A stretch of DNA of 64,000 nucleotides. Source: Streptomyces liangshanensis (GTDB lineage Bacteria > Actinomycetota > Actinomycetes > Streptomycetales > Streptomycetaceae). The notes under the pieces are model-generated. The model did not search any database. It was given only the letters and a program-made list of their open reading frames with translations, and had not been told where the DNA came from. A program made the position numbers and the translations under genes. The stretch lies in the NCBI RefSeq assembly GCF_011694815.1, contig NZ_CP050177.1, positions 2,965,001 to 3,029,000 on the forward strand, given 5' to 3'. The number at the start of each line of letters is the position of its first letter. The stretch's first letter is position 1. Positions 55,575-64,000 of this stretch are shown one piece after another.

Positions 55575-55976
55575 GTGATACGTGTGACACGCCGAGGACG
55601 GACAGCCGCCGTACGGGCCACGGTCCTCGGCGTGGGGGCCCTCTTCGTCCTCGCCCCCGTCGGCGTCACCCCCCGGGGCTGCGGGGATCTCTCGGGGGGC
55701 CGCCTGTGCATCGAGGGGCCGATCGGCGGCAAGGGGGGCTTCACCACCCGGTACGTGCAGCACGACGGCGGCCCCGACCTCGCCGTACGCCTCGGTTACC
55801 AGCGCAAGGACGACCGCCTCACGGCGTTCGCGGACTGGTTCGGTACGCGGCGCACGCGCGACGGGGTCGCCGCGCTCGGCGGCCACCTCGACACCGAGCC
55901 CGGCGAATGCATCCGCGGGGTGCTGCTGGACCCCGAGGGGCAGGCGTACGTCACCCAGTGGCAGTGCGACGACTGA
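55575..55976 (+). CDS. Small secreted hypothetical protein
   Basis: This is a 133-residue protein of unknown function. An N-terminal signal (RRGRTAAVRATVLGVGALFVLAPVG) is followed by a small domain with four Cys (RGCGDL, RLCIEG, ECIRG, WQCDD) that may form two disulfides. The start GTG has GGGGAAG upstream. It is divergent from the ECF sigma factor gene. A secreted inhibitor or small effector are options; neither is supported by a motif. Confidence 0.72.
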   Translation: MIRVTRRGRTAAVRATVLGVGALFVLAPVGVTPRGCGDLSGGRLCIEGPIGGKGGFTTRYVQHDGGPDLAVRLGYQRKDDRLTAFADWFGTRRTRDGVAALGGHLDTEPGECIRGVLLDPEGQAYVTQWQCDD

Positions 55977-55981
55977 CCCGC

Positions 55982-56713
55982 TCAGACCAGCCTGCGGGCC
56001 GTCGCCCAGCGCGTCAGCTCGTGCCGGTTCGACAGCTGGAGCTTGCGCAGCACCGCCGACACGTGCGACTCGACCGTCTTCACCGAGATGAACAGCTGCT
56101 TCGCGATCTCCTTGTACGCGTACCCCCGGGCGATCAGCCGCAGCACCTCCCGCTCCCGCTGCGTCAGCCGGTCCATGTCCTCGTCGACCGGCGGCGCGTC
56201 CGAGGACGCGAAGGCGTCCAGGACGAACCCGGCCAGCCGGGGCGAGAAGACCGCGTCGCCGTCCTGCACCCGGAAGATCGAGTCGACCAGGTCGGTCCCG
56301 GTGATCGTCTTCGTGACATAGCCGCGGGCGCCGCCCCTGATCACCCCGATGACGTCCTCCGCGGCGTCCGACACGGACAGCGCCAGGAACCGCACCGGGT
56401 TCTCCGCCGCCGCCATCAGCGGCGCGCAGCGGCGCAACACCTCGACGCCGCCGCCGCCCGGCAGGTGGACGTCGAGGAGGACGACCTCGGGGCGGGTCGC
56501 CGTGATCACCGTGACGGCCTGGTCGACGTCGGCGGCCTCGCCGACCACCTCGACGCCGGTCTGCTCGGTGCGGCCGATCTCGGCCTGCACCCCGGTACGG
56601 AACATCCGGTGGTCGTCGACGAGCACCACCCGCGCGTGCCGCCCCGCGCCGCCCTCCGCCGGATCCCCCGGCGTGCCCGCGGTGCCCTCGGCCTGTACGC
56701 CTTCGCCGCTCAT
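55982..56713 (-). CDS. NarL/LuxR-family response regulator (LiaR-like)
   Basis: This is a 243-residue two-component regulator. Receiver with D81 (VVLLDVHLPGGGG) and K in TKTITG; LuxR helix-turn-helix at the C terminus (LTQREREVLRLIARGYAYKEIAKQL). It is adjacent to a PspC-type sensor kinase on the same strand and divergent from a PspC/LiaF-like protein, forming a LiaFSR-like envelope-stress set. Its gene follows the kinase by 169 bp of low-complexity DNA. Confidence 0.93.
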   Translation of the reverse strand: MSGEGVQAEGTAGTPGDPAEGGAGRHARVVLVDDHRMFRTGVQAEIGRTEQTGVEVVGEAADVDQAVTVITATRPEVVLLDVHLPGGGGVEVLRRCAPLMAAAENPVRFLALSVSDAAEDVIGVIRGGARGYVTKTITGTDLVDSIFRVQDGDAVFSPRLAGFVLDAFASSDAPPVDEDMDRLTQREREVLRLIARGYAYKEIAKQLFISVKTVESHVSAVLRKLQLSNRHELTRWATARRLV

Positions 56714-56882
56714 CGTCCCTGTCCCCTCGCCCTCATCAGTGCTTGTCCCGTCTCATCCGTACGGTACGGTCCCGGGCCCGCGCCGGGCACCGCCCGGTCG
56801 GCCCTTCCGTCCCGCCCGGCCCTTCCCGCGTCCCCCGCCGGCCCGTCCCCCAGCCCCCGGCCCCGCGCCCCGCGCCCCCGCC

Positions 56883-58196
56883 TCAGTCCGCCCGTTCCAT
56901 CTCCAGCTCGACCTCCGTGCCCCCGTCCGGCACCGCCCGCAGCCGCGCCGTCCCCCCGTGGCGCTGCATCCGCCCGATGATCGACTCCCGCACGCCCATC
57001 CGGTCGTCCGGGACCGCGTCCAGGTCGAAGCCGGGCCCCCGGTCCCGTACGGAGAGGAAGACCGTGCGCCCGTCGACCTCGGCGAAGACCTGCACCGCCC
57101 CGCCGTCGCCCCCGTACTTCGCGGCGTTGACCATGGCCTCGCGCGCGGCCTGCATCTGCGCGGCCAGCCGGTCGTCGAGCGGGCAGTCGCCGACGACGAC
57201 CACCTCGATCGGCACCCCGTGGTAGTCCTCCACCTCCGCCGCGGTCCGCTTGACCGCGTCGGCGAGGGTGGCCGGTTCGTCCGCCTCCTCCTTGCCCGTG
57301 CCCTCCGGGTTGTAGAGCCAGGCGCGCAGCTCGCGTTCCTGGGCGCGGGCGAGCCTGCGGACCTCGCCGGGCTCGTCCGCGTTGCGCTGGATCAGGGTGA
57401 GGGTGTGCAGGACGGAGTCGTGGACGTGCGCGGCGACCTCGGCGCGCTCCTGGGCGCGGATCCGCATGAGCCGCTCCTCGGAGAGGTCCTGGGTCATCCG
57501 GACGAGCCAGGGCCCCATGAGCAGCGCGACCCCGGCGACGACGGCGATCGCGCCGGTGAGGACGTTGCCGAGCTGGGCGGCCGCGCCCCTGACCACCATG
57601 AAGACGGCCAGGCCGAGACCGACCAGGGCCACGCCCGCGAAGCCGCGGGCCAGTTGGAGCAGCCTGCGGCGGCGGCCGACGTCGGTCCAGCGCGCCCGGC
57701 GCGCGTTGTCGGCCTGGCGCCAGACCAGGACGACGCCCGCGCCGATCAGGAGGGTGGGCCAGATGTAGCGGTCGGCGTGGTTGCGGCCCAGGTTGACGTT
57801 GCCGACGAACACCGCGGCGCCGATCACCAGGGCGACCAGCGCGAAGACCTGCCCCTTGTCGGGCTTGCGGAGCCGGCGCCGGCCGTCGGGGCTGGTCTCG
57901 AAGAGCGAGCGCGGCCCGGTCGTGGTGCCGCCGACGCCGAGCGGGACGACGATCCAGAAGACCGCGTACAGGAGCGCGCCGAGTCCCTCGGCGAAGAAGA
58001 GGCCGAGGAAGACGAGCCGTACCCACACGACGGGCAGCCCCATGTGCCCGGCCAGCCCGCGGGCCACGCCGCCGAGGAGCCGGCCGTCGGCGCTGCGGTA
58101 GAGCTTGCGCGTCGGCTGGTCCTCCGGCGCGGGGGCGCGGGAGTACGAGGGCGGGGCGGAGCGGGGCGGGGCGGCCGGCATGTCATTGATGGTCAC
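56883..58196 (-). CDS. PspC-domain sensor histidine kinase (LiaS-like)
   Basis: This is a 437-residue membrane sensor kinase. A PspC domain (about 30-90; KLYRSADGRLLGGVARGLA) is followed by several helices, a HisKA_3 motif with H259 (AAHVHDSVLHTL), and a HATPase domain (REAMVNAAKYGGDG, RDRGPGFD, GVRESIIGRM). It likely phosphorylates the adjacent LuxR-type response regulator on cell-envelope stress. Start at ATG 58196. The PspC/LiaF-like gene is divergent, 192 bp away. Confidence 0.93.
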   Translation of the reverse strand: MTINDMPAAPPRSAPPSYSRAPAPEDQPTRKLYRSADGRLLGGVARGLAGHMGLPVVWVRLVFLGLFFAEGLGALLYAVFWIVVPLGVGGTTTGPRSLFETSPDGRRRLRKPDKGQVFALVALVIGAAVFVGNVNLGRNHADRYIWPTLLIGAGVVLVWRQADNARRARWTDVGRRRRLLQLARGFAGVALVGLGLAVFMVVRGAAAQLGNVLTGAIAVVAGVALLMGPWLVRMTQDLSEERLMRIRAQERAEVAAHVHDSVLHTLTLIQRNADEPGEVRRLARAQERELRAWLYNPEGTGKEEADEPATLADAVKRTAAEVEDYHGVPIEVVVVGDCPLDDRLAAQMQAAREAMVNAAKYGGDGGAVQVFAEVDGRTVFLSVRDRGPGFDLDAVPDDRMGVRESIIGRMQRHGGTARLRAVPDGGTEVELEMERAD

Positions 58197-58388
58197 ACGG
58201 CGGCGCGGCTCCTGGCATCAGGGTCAGGGCCCTGACCCGACCCTGACCCGACCCTGAGTACCCCGTCCCCGTCGGCCGCCGTATGCGGACCGCGCGCGTA
58301 TCGCGGACGGCCCCGAGGGGCGAATATCAGGGAGAGGCCAGGGTCGGGGCGGGTGGAGGCGCGGCTCGCGCGCGGTCACCATGGAGCT

Positions 58389-59732
58389 ATGACCCCGCCG
58401 CCGTCCCCGCCGCCCCCGGCGCCCCCCGCGCCTCCCGAGGCCTCTCCTGCCCCGCCCGTCACCGGGGCGGCGCCGCGTCTGGCGCGTACCCCCCGGCAGA
58501 AGGTGTTCGCCGGGGTCTGCGGCGGCCTCGGGCGGTACTGCGACGTCGATCCGGTGATCTTCCGGATCGTCGTGGGGGTGCTCTCGGTGACCGGCGGCAT
58601 CGGTCTGATCTTCTACGGCTTCGCGTGGCTGCTGATCCCGCAGGAAGGCGAGGAGGAGAACGAGGGGCGCAGGCTGCTGTCGGGCCGGGTCGAGGGCGCC
58701 TCGCTGATCGCGGTGCTGCTCGCGCTGATCGGCTGCGGGCTGTTCCTGTCGATGGTGGGCAACGGGGGGACGCTCGGTTTCGCGGCGATGCTCTCGGTCG
58801 CGGTCGCCGGCGCCGGGGTGTGGTCGCAGCGCCGCCGGGCGGCCGCGCCGGACGGCGGTCCGCTGGACGCGGCGACGGCGCACGCGGTGGGGGAGGCGCC
58901 GCCCGAGACGAAGGCGCCGCCGTCGCCGGGCAGTCCGTCCTGGTGGCGGGACCCGATCGTGAAGGACGGCACCACGGGCCCGATCGCGGGCGACTACCTG
59001 TGGGGCCCGGCGAGCGCGGCCGAGACCCCCTGGCCGCCGGGGGCGCCGGGGGCGCCGGGCGAGGACACCCCGCCCCCGTCCCGGCGCCTCGGCCGGCCGG
59101 GTCCGCGGGCCATCGGCGGCGCGGTGTTCGTGATAGCGATGATCGCGGGCGGCCTCGGCACGGGCCTGTCCTGGCACACGCAGCCGCTCGGCACGAGCCT
59201 CCAGATCGGGCTGTCGGCGGCGCTCGCGGTCCTCGGGATCGGCCTCGCGCTGAGCGCGTTCCTGGGCCGTACGGGCGTGGGGACGCTGTTCCTCGCGGTG
59301 GTCGTGGGCGGGCTGCTCGCCGCGTCGGCCTCGATCCCCAAGGACATCACCACGAAGTGGGGCCGCGAGACGTGGACCCCGGCCTCGTACCTCGCCGTGG
59401 AATCCCGCTACCAGCTCGGGTCGGGGGTCGGGACGCTCGATCTGGGCGGCCTCGCCGTGCCGGCCGGGCGAACGGTCCGTACGCACGCGGAGGTCGGCGC
59501 GGGGCGGTTGAAGGTCGTCGTCCCCGCCGGGGCGACCGTGGTGGTGCGCGCCGAGGCGGGGCTCGGGGACCTCAGGCTGCCGGGGCAGCCGCCGAACGAC
59601 GTGGACATCTCCCCCGCCAACCAGCAGAAACGCACCCTCGCGCCGCGTGCGGGCGCGGACCCGGCCGGCACGATCGTGCTGGACGTCTACGTCGGTTTCG
59701 GACAGGTGGAGGTGACCCGTGCCGCGTCATGA
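58389..59732 (+). CDS. PspC/LiaF-like membrane protein
   Basis: This is a 447-residue protein with N-terminal PspC domain (PRQKVFAGVCGGLGRYCDVDP), more helices, and a C-terminal beta-solenoid domain (GSGVGTLDLGGLAVP, VGAGRLKVVVP) like LiaF/DUF2154. LiaF-type proteins inhibit LiaS kinases when cells are unstressed. It is divergent from the kinase gene. The start ATG at 58389 is used; a longer GTG frame to 58353 is possible. Its stop overlaps the next gene's start by 14 bp. Confidence 0.87.
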   Translation: MTPPPSPPPPAPPAPPEASPAPPVTGAAPRLARTPRQKVFAGVCGGLGRYCDVDPVIFRIVVGVLSVTGGIGLIFYGFAWLLIPQEGEEENEGRRLLSGRVEGASLIAVLLALIGCGLFLSMVGNGGTLGFAAMLSVAVAGAGVWSQRRRAAAPDGGPLDAATAHAVGEAPPETKAPPSPGSPSWWRDPIVKDGTTGPIAGDYLWGPASAAETPWPPGAPGAPGEDTPPPSRRLGRPGPRAIGGAVFVIAMIAGGLGTGLSWHTQPLGTSLQIGLSAALAVLGIGLALSAFLGRTGVGTLFLAVVVGGLLAASASIPKDITTKWGRETWTPASYLAVESRYQLGSGVGTLDLGGLAVPAGRTVRTHAEVGAGRLKVVVPAGATVVVRAEAGLGDLRLPGQPPNDVDISPANQQKRTLAPRAGADPAGTIVLDVYVGFGQVEVTRAAS

Positions 59733-59982
59733 GTTCAGGCCGGGGCGGCTGGTCGCGGGCGTGACGGTGGTGGGCGCGGCGGTCGCCTACGCGGGCGACG
59801 CCGCGGGTGTGTGGTCGATCGCGTGGTTCGCGGTCTTCCCCGTGCTCGTCGGCGGCTTCCTCGTGGCCGCCGTGGTGGCCCTGGTCCACTACCTCATGCG
59901 GCGACGGCGGTCGGCGAGGACGGCGTCCAGCGAGAACATCGACGTGCCGGCGAGTACGAGCGGCAGCCAGGCCATGAGGTAG
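59719..59982 (+). CDS. Small two-helix membrane protein
   Basis: This is an 87-residue protein with two helices (LVAGVTVVGAAVAYAGDAAG; WFAVFPVLVGGFLVAAVVALVHYL) and a short Arg/Ser-rich tail. It starts GTG (SD GGAGG) within the end of the PspC/LiaF-like gene, so it is coupled to it. Its last 94 bp overlap the convergent DoxX gene, whose codons are on the other strand. Function is unknown; its position suggests a part in the envelope-stress set. Confidence 0.75.
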   Translation: MPRHEFRPGRLVAGVTVVGAAVAYAGDAAGVWSIAWFAVFPVLVGGFLVAAVVALVHYLMRRRRSARTASSENIDVPASTSGSQAMR

Positions 59983-60425
59983 ACGAGGTCGTTGCCGTAG
60001 TAGTACGGGGTGGCCTGCCAGCTGACGGTCAGCCACAGGCTCAGCGAGATGACGGCCCCGCCGAGCGCGGCGACCCGGCCGAACAGCCCGACCAGCGTGC
60101 CCAGGCCCACGGCGAGTTCACCGAGCGCGATGGCGTAGCCGAATCCCGAGGGGCTCTTGAGCGCGAGGTCGACCAGGGCGGGTATGGCCGCGCTGTCCCG
60201 TACGCCGCGCATCATCTCGCCGACCGAACCGGCCCCGGACGAAGCGAAGAAGCCGCTGGTGGTGAGCTTGTCGATGCCCGCGTAGACGAACGTGACGCCG
60301 AGGAAGAGCCGGAGCGGCAGCAGGGCGTGCCGCGCCGCGAGCTCCCGCAGGCCGCCGGGCCGGTCGCCGCCGGTGCCGACGCCGCCGATCCGACCGTAGC
60401 TCTCTGTCCGGTAGTTGTGTGCCAT
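59889..60425 (-). CDS. DoxX family membrane protein
   Basis: This is a 178-residue DoxX-type membrane protein with four helices (LLPLRLFLGVTFVYAGIDKL; GYAIALGELAVGLGTLVGLF and following; VYLMAWLPLVLAGTS). DoxX proteins associate with thiosulfate:quinone oxidoreductase or with SodA-SseA complexes for redox defence; actual role here is unknown. The ATG at 60425 is chosen; a longer frame (to 60488) has Cys-rich extra residues. The 3' 94 bp overlap a gene on the other strand. Confidence 0.88.
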   Translation of the reverse strand: MAHNYRTESYGRIGGVGTGGDRPGGLRELAARHALLPLRLFLGVTFVYAGIDKLTTSGFFASSGAGSVGEMMRGVRDSAAIPALVDLALKSPSGFGYAIALGELAVGLGTLVGLFGRVAALGGAVISLSLWLTVSWQATPYYYGNDLVYLMAWLPLVLAGTSMFSLDAVLADRRRRMR

Positions 60426-60557
60426 CGCCGGTCCCGCCTCTCCCTGTCCGCCGACGCAAGGACATATGTCCGTGCGTTCCTCGCACATGCATACGTACAG
60501 GACGCGTCCGGCACTCAGCGGTCGGAGGACGGGCCCCGGGGGACCCGGGGCACCGGC

Positions 60558-61823
60558 TCAGTCCATGACCTCGACGGTGACCCGGTTGGTCTCCACCCCG
60601 GCCGCCGTCACGACCTGCACCTCGACCGTACCGGGCTCCACCTCCACCGGGACAGGCACGGTCAGCGTCGTGTCCGACGGGTTGGCGAAGCCGCCGGGCA
60701 CCGGCACCAGCGGGACGTGGACGTGGACCGCGCCGATCCGCACGACCATGCCGGCCAGCCGGTCCGGGGTGCCCGCGCCCGGGGGTACGAAGCCGGCGCC
60801 GCGGATCTCGATGTCGTCGCCGGTACGGATGGGGGCGTCCAGGTCCCCGGCCTCCCGGGCCCGGACGACCGACAGGACGACGGGCCGGCCGCCCTCCGCG
60901 TACTTGCCCGCGAAGTAGGTGGCGGCGGAGACGGCGGCGAGCAGGGCCAGCGCCCAGGGCAGGTCGGGGAGTTGCCCGGGCCGCCGGGCCAGCAGGACGG
61001 CGGAGAAGAGGACCGCGACCGCGTTGAGCAGCGCGTACTGGACGTCGGTGAAGGCGGCGCGCCCCGCGTCGTCGCAGAGCAGGTCGGCCAGGCGTGGCCG
61101 CTCGGCCCGTACCTTCTGGAGCCGCCGGCCGAGGACCCGCGAGGACACGACGTGCCGTACGACGACGGCGACGGCGCACACGACGGCCAGCACGGTCACC
61201 AGGCCGGCGCCCCGGGCCAGGTCGAGCCCGGCGATCAGGTCGTCGCGCCGGGACGTCCCCGACGCGCCCGCGAGCTGGAGCGCGAGGACGAGGACGGCGA
61301 AGACCACGAACAGCACCCAGGCGGAGGCGACCGTACGGGACGTGGAGAGCCGGTTGTCCTCGCCGATCAGCGGCGCGAGCAGGCCGCCCTTGGCGCGGTG
61401 CAGCCGGGCGGCGCCGGTCAGGAGCCCGGCGACCACGAGGGCCGCGAGCAGACCGGCCGTACGGGCCCCGGTCCACCCGGCGCCTATCGCGGTCGCCGTC
61501 TGCGCCAGCGCGAGGACCACGACCCCGCCCCAGACGACCTGGAGCGTGCGCAGCCACACCGCGTGCAGCCAGGCGTCGCCCGCCTCGCGGCTGCGGTCGG
61601 CCACCTCGCGGGCGGACTGGGTGAGTTCGTCGGAGACCCACTGGCGGGAGGCCCCCGCGGAGTGCGCGACGGCGGCGGGCAGCCCGTGCCCCGCGGCCAG
61701 TTCGTCGCGCTTCGCCAGGAACGCGGCCACGGCCCGCCGGTGCCCCTCGCGCGCTCCGTGCGGGCAGTCACCGCACGTACAGCCTCCGCCGTGCGCGCCC
61801 TGTCTCGCCTCTTGCACCGCCAC
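60558..61823 (-). CDS. Hypothetical membrane protein with Cys-rich N terminus and Ig-like C terminus
   Basis: This is a 421-residue protein of unknown function. It has a Cys-rich N terminus (GGCTCGDCPHGAREG), helical region, about six transmembrane helices (VVWGGVVVLALAQTATAIGA and so on) and a C-terminal beta domain (GDDIEIRGAGFVPPG, TVEVQVVTAAGVETNRVTVEV) like IPT/TIG Ig-like folds. The Cys cluster could bind zinc. GTG at 61823 is selected; GTG at 61817 is an alternative. A role in envelope sensing can only be guessed. Confidence 0.72.
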   Translation of the reverse strand: MAVQEARQGAHGGGCTCGDCPHGAREGHRRAVAAFLAKRDELAAGHGLPAAVAHSAGASRQWVSDELTQSAREVADRSREAGDAWLHAVWLRTLQVVWGGVVVLALAQTATAIGAGWTGARTAGLLAALVVAGLLTGAARLHRAKGGLLAPLIGEDNRLSTSRTVASAWVLFVVFAVLVLALQLAGASGTSRRDDLIAGLDLARGAGLVTVLAVVCAVAVVVRHVVSSRVLGRRLQKVRAERPRLADLLCDDAGRAAFTDVQYALLNAVAVLFSAVLLARRPGQLPDLPWALALLAAVSAATYFAGKYAEGGRPVVLSVVRAREAGDLDAPIRTGDDIEIRGAGFVPPGAGTPDRLAGMVVRIGAVHVHVPLVPVPGGFANPSDTTLTVPVPVEVEPGTVEVQVVTAAGVETNRVTVEVMD

Positions 61824-61998
61824 GCCGAACGCCGCCCTTCCCCGGGAGTGAACATTCCGTCGCGGTGAACTTCCCTGCGACGCCCGGGAATTGTCCCGCA
61901 CAAAGGGGCGCGGATGGGCCCCCGGGCCGGTCGGTCCGGGTGACGAGACGGTCACGTTGTTCGCGGTGCGGCCGCCGCCGCGCGACACAATGGGCGGC

Positions 61999-62457
61999 AT
62001 GACTGACAACTCACCGCTGGTCGCCCTGCTCGGTCTGGAGAAGCACGTGGAGGGCGGCTGGTTCAAGGAGACCTGGCGGACCACCGGGACGGCCACCCCC
62101 GAGGGCTATCCGGGGCCGCGCGCCCACGCGACCGGGATCTACTTCCTGCTGCACCCCGGCGAGCGGTCGCGCCGCCACCGGGTGCGCTCGGACGAGGTGT
62201 GGCTGTGGCACCGGGGCGGGCCGCTGCGCCTGTACATCGGCGGTACGAAGGACGATCCGTCGGGCGCCGAGGAGCACCTGCTCGGGCCGGGCGTGGAGAA
62301 CGGCGAGCGGCCGCAGCTGCTGGTGCCGGCCGGGGCGTGGCAGTCGGCGGAGCCGGCCGGGGACGAACCGGTGCTGGTGACGTGCGTGGTCGCGCCGGGC
62401 TTCGACTTCGCGGACTTCACGCTGGACCCGGCGGACCCGCCGCCGTCGGCGGGCTGA
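61999..62457 (+). CDS. Cupin_5 (DUF985) family protein
   Basis: This is a 152-residue single-domain cupin. It has GLEKHVEGGWFKETWR at the N terminus, the typical first cupin strand (GIYFLLHPGERSRRHRVRSDEVWLWHRGG) and a second motif (LLVPAGAWQSAEP), then VTCVVAPGFDFADF. The family includes proteins of unknown function or sugar-modifying activity. It is monocistronic. Start ATG with GGGCGGC ahead. Confidence 0.9.
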   Translation: MTDNSPLVALLGLEKHVEGGWFKETWRTTGTATPEGYPGPRAHATGIYFLLHPGERSRRHRVRSDEVWLWHRGGPLRLYIGGTKDDPSGAEEHLLGPGVENGERPQLLVPAGAWQSAEPAGDEPVLVTCVVAPGFDFADFTLDPADPPPSAG

Positions 62458-62484
62458 TCCGCGGGGGACGCGGTCCGCGGCCGG

Positions 62485-62901
62485 TCAGTCGAGGACGGCG
62501 TCCAGGGAGACGACCGGGAACTTGCGCGAGGTCCGCTTCTCGTACTCGTGCGCGTCGGGCCAGTACTCCGTCCACACGCCGTACAGCTCGGCCCATCGCG
62601 GATCCGAGGGCCGTACGACGGTCGCCTTCGCCCGGATCGTGCGCTCGCCCACCTCCAGCGTCACCTCGTCCATCTCCGCGACGTTGGCGACCCACAGCGG
62701 TTCCCTCTCCGCGCCGCCCTCGGAGGCGCAGACCAGGAGACTGCCGTGGTGGGTGGCGTAGACCAGGGGTTTCACCCGCTCGGCGCCGCTCTTCCTGCCG
62801 ATCGTGTGCATCAGGAGCAGGTGCTTGCCCGCGAAGCGGCCGCCCACCACACCGTGGTGCGAGCGGAACTCGTCGATGACCGTCGCGTTGTAATCACTCA
62901 T
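62485..62901 (-). CDS. F420-dependent nitroreductase (Ddn)-like oxidoreductase
   Basis: This is a 138-residue split beta-barrel protein of the deazaflavin (F420)-dependent nitroreductase family (DUF385). HTIGRKSGAERVKPLVY is the typical F420 phosphate-binding segment and WVANV and PVVSLDAVL the end. It reduces activated double bonds or nitro compounds with reduced F420; substrates here are unknown. It is monocistronic, 62938-62969 holding a hairpin upstream that ends the guaA transcript. Confidence 0.9.
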   Translation of the reverse strand: MSDYNATVIDEFRSHHGVVGGRFAGKHLLLMHTIGRKSGAERVKPLVYATHHGSLLVCASEGGAEREPLWVANVAEMDEVTLEVGERTIRAKATVVRPSDPRWAELYGVWTEYWPDAHEYEKRTSRKFPVVSLDAVLD

Positions 62902-62937
62902 GTGTTCATGGTCCCCACGGGCATCAGGGGCCGCAAC

Positions 62938-62969
62938 GCGGGGGCGGCGCCGTCCGGCGCCGCCCCCGC
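62938..62969 (-). terminator. guaA terminator
   Basis: GCGGGGGCGGCGCC and GGCGCCGCCCCCGC form a perfect 14-bp stem with a 4-base loop, six bases past the guaA stop codon. Confidence 0.88.
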
Positions 62970-62970
62970 C

Positions 62971-64000
<1,030 letters not shown>

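Noticed and set aside
61987..62009. A third PafBC-like motif (TTGTCAGTC-N8-CATTGT, minus strand) near the cupin gene start
   Set aside because: It lies across the start codon of a gene on the other strand and 160 bp from the nearest minus-strand start, so it is probably coincidental with the Met-Thr-Asp-Asn codons.

Overview
The window is about 72% G+C, has dense genes on both strands, many GTG starts, and two in-frame TTA leucine codons. This points to the chromosomal core of a Streptomyces or a close relative. From memory, the gene order (guaA, the NlpC/P60 pair, pcrA, M23 peptidase, lipase, icmB, sucCD, purNH, folD, mdh, glyA, trpS) matches the S. coelicolor region around SCO4785-SCO4840. 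No tRNA, rRNA, CRISPR array, insertion sequence or prophage was recognised. The first and last genes (a YihY-type membrane protein and guaA) run off the window.

Layout. 1-4.9 kb: YihY protein, then a divergent set for decaprenyl-phospho-arabinose-type synthesis (UbiA-type phosphoribosyltransferase and PAP2 phosphatase leftward; DprE1 and DprE2 rightward). 4.9-13.5 kb: secreted ALF-repeat protein, 2'-5' RNA ligase-like protein, trpS, an alpha/beta hydrolase behind a possible 17-codon leader, glyA, rocD, a glutathionylspermidine synthase-like gene with a small lipoprotein, and a VOC protein. 13.7-21.5 kb: MocR regulator divergent from an AhpD-like protein and a PEP mutase-family enzyme, a Tat-exported phosphoesterase, an HxlR/MFS pair sharing a double operator, and a TerD-VWA fusion. 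21.9-36.1 kb: central metabolism (an aldehyde dehydrogenase lacking its catalytic Cys, mdh, folD, purN-purH, sucC-sucD) mixed with membrane proteins. 36.3-45.0 kb: a two-armed MoxR ATPase / DUF5682 / VWA and SWIM / DUF5691 system. 45-64 kb: icmB, lipase, M23 peptidase, pcrA, two NlpC/P60 proteins, an ECF sigma factor, a LiaFSR-like envelope-stress system, DoxX, cupin, F420-type oxidoreductase and guaA.

The most interesting region is 36.3-45.0 kb. Three genes (MoxR, DUF5682, VWA) are joined by 4-bp start/stop overlaps. They are divergent from a SWIM zinc-finger gene and a HEAT-like DUF5691 gene, and the set resembles the unexplained E. coli yehLMPQ cluster. Both arms start with a TTGTCAGTG-N8-(T/C)AnnnT motif, the actinobacterial RecA-independent DNA-damage (PafBC-type) promoter; a weaker copy precedes pcrA. 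This predicts a chaperone/VWA machine induced by genotoxic stress. Other notable points are a Cys-to-Ser change in one NlpC/P60 protein, a Cys-to-Arg change in the aldehyde dehydrogenase, Ala at the benzothiazinone-target position of DprE1, and TTA codons in an NlpC/P60 gene and the TerD-VWA gene. All family assignments come from reading motifs by eye; no database search was run.
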